A stretch of DNA of 53,674 nucleotides from assembly GCA_947478005.1 (NCBI GenBank), contig CANJVG010000011.1, forward strand, positions 1 through 53,674, given 5' to 3'. The stretch is from Bacteroidota bacterium. Lineage in GTDB: Bacteria; Bacteroidota; Bacteroidia; Chitinophagales; LD1. Below are positions 51,452-53,674 of the stretch, piece by piece (position 1 is the first letter of the stretch; the number at the start of each line of letters is the position of its first letter). The notes under the pieces were generated by a model. It saw only the letters and a list, made by a program, of their open reading frames with translations. It ran no database searches and had not been told where the DNA came from. Both the position numbers and the translations under genes were made by a program.

Positions 51452-53674
51452 TTACCTCACCAACGTTACGCTACCTTTATACAGTTTGTCGGTATAGTTA
51501 TCTAAGTAAACCAGATGCACCTGATATACATAAACCGATTGCGGAGCGGTTTTGCCTCTGAAAATACCATCCCATTTAAAGTTCATGTCGTTGCTTTCAT
51601 ACACCTTTTCGCCCCAGCGGTTAAACACCTGCACCTCAAATTGTTTCCAGGCCTTCTTGTTGCCGAACACTTCAAAGAAATCATTGTTGCCATCGCCATT
51701 TGGTGTAAATACATTCGGGATGAAAATATCGTAAGCAGGCACCACCGTAATCGTTACTTTATCGCTCGCCACACAACCCGAATCGGAAACAGCCGTAGCC
51801 ACATAGTACATATCGTTAACAGGAGCTGCAGTAGGATTCACACAATCGCCACAGCTTAAAAACTCGGAAGGTGTCCAGATAATACTGGCCAAAGTGCCAC
51901 CCGCAATCACCGCCACCACATCCACTGAAGACCCCAGGTCAATAGCGGTGTCATGCGGAACTGCCACAAGGGTAAAGGCTGAATCGTTTAAGATGGTGAA
52001 GGAAGTATCTACCTTACAATTATTGGCATCGGTAATGGTAACTGCAAAATTACCGGTATAAAGCGAGAAAATAGAAGCGGTAGTAGCCCCGTTGCTCCAT
52101 TGGTAAGTCGCAGGTGGGTTTACGGTTTGTGCGTTCATCAAAATATATCCGTTGTGCAGTGGGTTGCAAAGAACATTATGGGCTGTGGCATTCAGTACGA
52201 TGCCCGGCAATTCAATCACTGTGCTGCCTGATGCGGCTGTACAACCGTTGGCATCGGTCACGGTTACGTTATAAACCCCTGCCGGTACATTCGCATCCAC
52301 ATTTGCATTCGCTGCCGCAGGATTCCAGTTGTAGCTATAGGCGGTTGTACCACCGGTAGCAGTGGCTATCACGCTACCATCGCTAAAGCCGGGGCATGAA
52401 ACCTCAACGGCTTGTGTACTTACGGTCAGCAGCGCGGGTTGAGTAACCGGCATATTGCTAAGTGTTTCGGTGCAATTGTGTGCATCGGTAACAGTTACAC
52501 TATAAGCCCCTATCGATAAGTTATTAATTTGAGAAGTGCTGCCCGCAATGCTCCATGCATACACATAGGCAGGAGTACCACCGGTTGCGGTCAAAGTAAT
52601 CGAGCCATCATTGCCCCCAAAGCAACTTACATTTTTAGTTACCTGGGATAGGGCTAAATCGGCAGGTTGAGCAACAGCAATAAAGTCGATACCCACAGCC
52701 GAACAGCCGATATTATCCGATACCGTAACCTGATAAGTACCGGCCGATAAACCCGAAATATCCTGTGTGATTTGACCTCCGCTCCAATGGTAGGTCCATG
52801 GGCCGGCAGTACCGGTCACTATCAAATCAATGGAACCATTGTTACCACCAAAACAGCTTACATCCACCACGTTTGTATCTAAGAAGGTGGTTTGAATCGG
52901 CTGCGGCACATCAATCTGTAAAGTATCAATACATAGATTGGCATCTATCACACTTACTACATTAAAGGCACCGTTTACATTTACAAAATTACCCGATGCC
53001 TGTGCACTACCTCCATTCAGCGAATAAGTGTAGGCAGGAGTTCCTCCTGCAGCGCTTACGTTAATGCCCCCGTCATGCCCTCCATAGCAGGTAGTAGGCG
53101 TGGTACCAAGCAAACTCAAAACAAGCGCAGTAGGTTGGCTGATAGCAGCCGGAACAGTAGCTGTGCAGTTATTTGCGTCAGTAGCGGTTATGGTATAATT
53201 ACCGGTAGCTAAAGTGGTGAATGTATATGGAGAAAAAGAAACAGACTGTGCACCCAAGGTTCCGGTATAAACGGGATTTCCACCGGTTATGGTAATGGTG
53301 GCCGTTCCATCATTACCGCCAAAGCACTTCACATTGGTAGTGCCCGCCAGGGTTGCCACCAACACGCTTGGCTGATAAATTGTAAAGGCAATTGTTTTTA
53401 CACAAAGATGTGCATCTCGAACTGTGGCCGTGTAGTTGTTTGCCACAAGACCGGTGAATGAAGGGGAAGATTGAAATACAACTCCATCAATCGAATACTG
53501 ATAAGGCGCGGTGCCTCCGGTAGCACTCAGGTCAACCAAACCGTCATTTCCGCCAAAGCATTTTACGCTGTCTGTGTTAGCAATAGAAGGAACTAATAGA
53601 GCAGGTTCAGTAACCGGAACAACCATCGTATCTTTACATTGCCAAACATCGGCTACTACAATCGTGTAAGTGCC
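51452..53674 (-). CDS. SprB-repeat adhesin with T9SS type B C-terminal domain, N terminus beyond the right edge
   Basis: The frame is open to the right edge (upstream residues read GTYTIVVADVWQCKD), so the true start is outside. ATG 53626 is internal. At least 740 codons remain. The protein contains about eight SprB-type repeats with 'VKCFGGNDGxxxLxATGGTxPYxYSxxG' and 'GxYxVTVTDxxxC' at 70-80 residue spacing. The last 100 residues ('IFIPNVFTPNGDGNNDFFEV', 'VFNRWGEKVYESND', 'WDGIFRGKTAPQSVYVYQV', ending 'KGSVTLVR') form the gliding-associated type B sorting domain. SprB is the mobile gliding adhesin of flavobacteria. Homologues also occur in non-gliding species. No PorP/SprF gene follows it within 1 kb downstream. 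Confidence 0.93.
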   Translation of the reverse strand, partial: GTYTIVVADVWQCKDTMVVPVTEPALLVPSIANTDSVKCFGGNDGLVDLSATGGTAPYQYSIDGVVFQSSPSFTGLVANNYTATVRDAHLCVKTIAFTIYQPSVLVATLAGTTNVKCFGGNDGTATITITGGNPVYTGTLGAQSVSFSPYTFTTLATGNYTITATDANNCTATVPAAISQPTALVLSLLGTTPTTCYGGHDGGINVSAAGGTPAYTYSLNGGSAQASGNFVNVNGAFNVVSVIDANLCIDTLQIDVPQPIQTTFLDTNVVDVSCFGGNNGSIDLIVTGTAGPWTYHWSGGQITQDISGLSAGTYQVTVSDNIGCSAVGIDFIAVAQPADLALSQVTKNVSCFGGNDGSITLTATGGTPAYVYAWSIAGSTSQINNLSIGAYSVTVTDAHNCTETLSNMPVTQPALLTVSTQAVEVSCPGFSDGSVIATATGGTTAYSYNWNPAAANANVDANVPAGVYNVTVTDANGCTAASGSTVIELPGIVLNATAHNVLCNPLHNGYILMNAQTVNPPATYQWSNGATTASIFSLYTGNFAVTITDANNCKVDTSFTILNDSAFTLVAVPHDTAIDLGSSVDVVAVIAGGTLASIIWTPSEFLSCGDCVNPTAAPVNDMYYVATAVSDSGCVASDKVTITVVPAYDIFIPNVFTPNGDGNNDFFEVFGNKKAWKQFEVQVFNRWGEKVYESNDMNFKWDGIFRGKTAPQSVYVYQVHLVYLDNYTDKLYKGSVTLVR

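Noticed and set aside
51452-53626. Taking ATG 53626 as the true start of the SprB-repeat gene
   Set aside because: The frame continues upstream to the window edge with repeat-like sequence and no stop, so the gene is partial.

Overview
The window reads as chromosome of a member of the Bacteroidota, probably Chitinophagales/Sphingobacteriales-like. The evidence is its gene families: type IX secretion system (T9SS) cargo with type A and type B C-terminal sorting domains, a PorP/SprF protein, a SusC/SusD outer-membrane pair, SprB and PKD repeat adhesins, DUF2167 and DUF5522 proteins, and A-rich rather than GGAGG-like leader sequences. No rRNA, tRNA, CRISPR array, phage or transposase gene was recognised.

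Layout. 1-7182 (-): a giant secreted adhesin that runs off the left edge. 8063-10836 (+): a PAPS-type sulfotransferase coupled to an arylsulfotransferase-like gene that carries a relic of a second copy at its N terminus. 10854-14339 (-): an Ig-like repeat protein (eight units of about 240 bp) with a T9SS type A tail. 14603-15904 (+): a conserved protein of unknown function. 16474-22874 (+): a PKD-repeat type B T9SS cargo followed by its PorP/SprF-like partner. 23348-28105 (-): a SusC/SusD operon with a terminator. 28595-30091 (-): a GH3-like acyl-adenylating enzyme. 30241-38536 (+): a serine hydrolase lipoprotein, a beta-propeller T9SS protein, a small lipoprotein, rpe, a TonB-dependent receptor, a DUF2167 protein and a DUF5522 protein. 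38564-41813: a small membrane protein (-), then a UbiA-like protein overlapping an SGNH-like gene, and bioB (+). 41818-43531 (-): a small hypothetical gene downstream of ffh. 43950-47729 (+): a TMTC-like membrane/TPR protein and a NodU-type carbamoyltransferase. 47766-50117 (-): a small lipoprotein and a type A T9SS protein. 51452-53674 (-): an SprB-repeat type B adhesin that runs off the right edge.

How it fits together. Most of the coding capacity serves the cell surface: T9SS cargo, outer-membrane transport, and enzymes acting on lipids, glycans or sulfate esters. A few core housekeeping genes (ffh, rpe, bioB) are interspersed.

The least expected feature is non-coding. Six intergenic gaps or sub-gaps hold tandem arrays whose period is 21 bp, 42 bp (2 x 21) or 21-23 bp. 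Most arrays have their own unit sequence, though those at 7637-7912 and 51177-51307 resemble each other. Several units contain inverted repeats. In the array at 50451-50757 the two arms of a 7-bp dyad change together between units, which suggests constraint on DNA or RNA structure and not on a protein. A second notable signal is a perfect 19-bp terminator-like hairpin inside the arylsulfotransferase reading frame, positioned to end the convergent neighbour's transcript.
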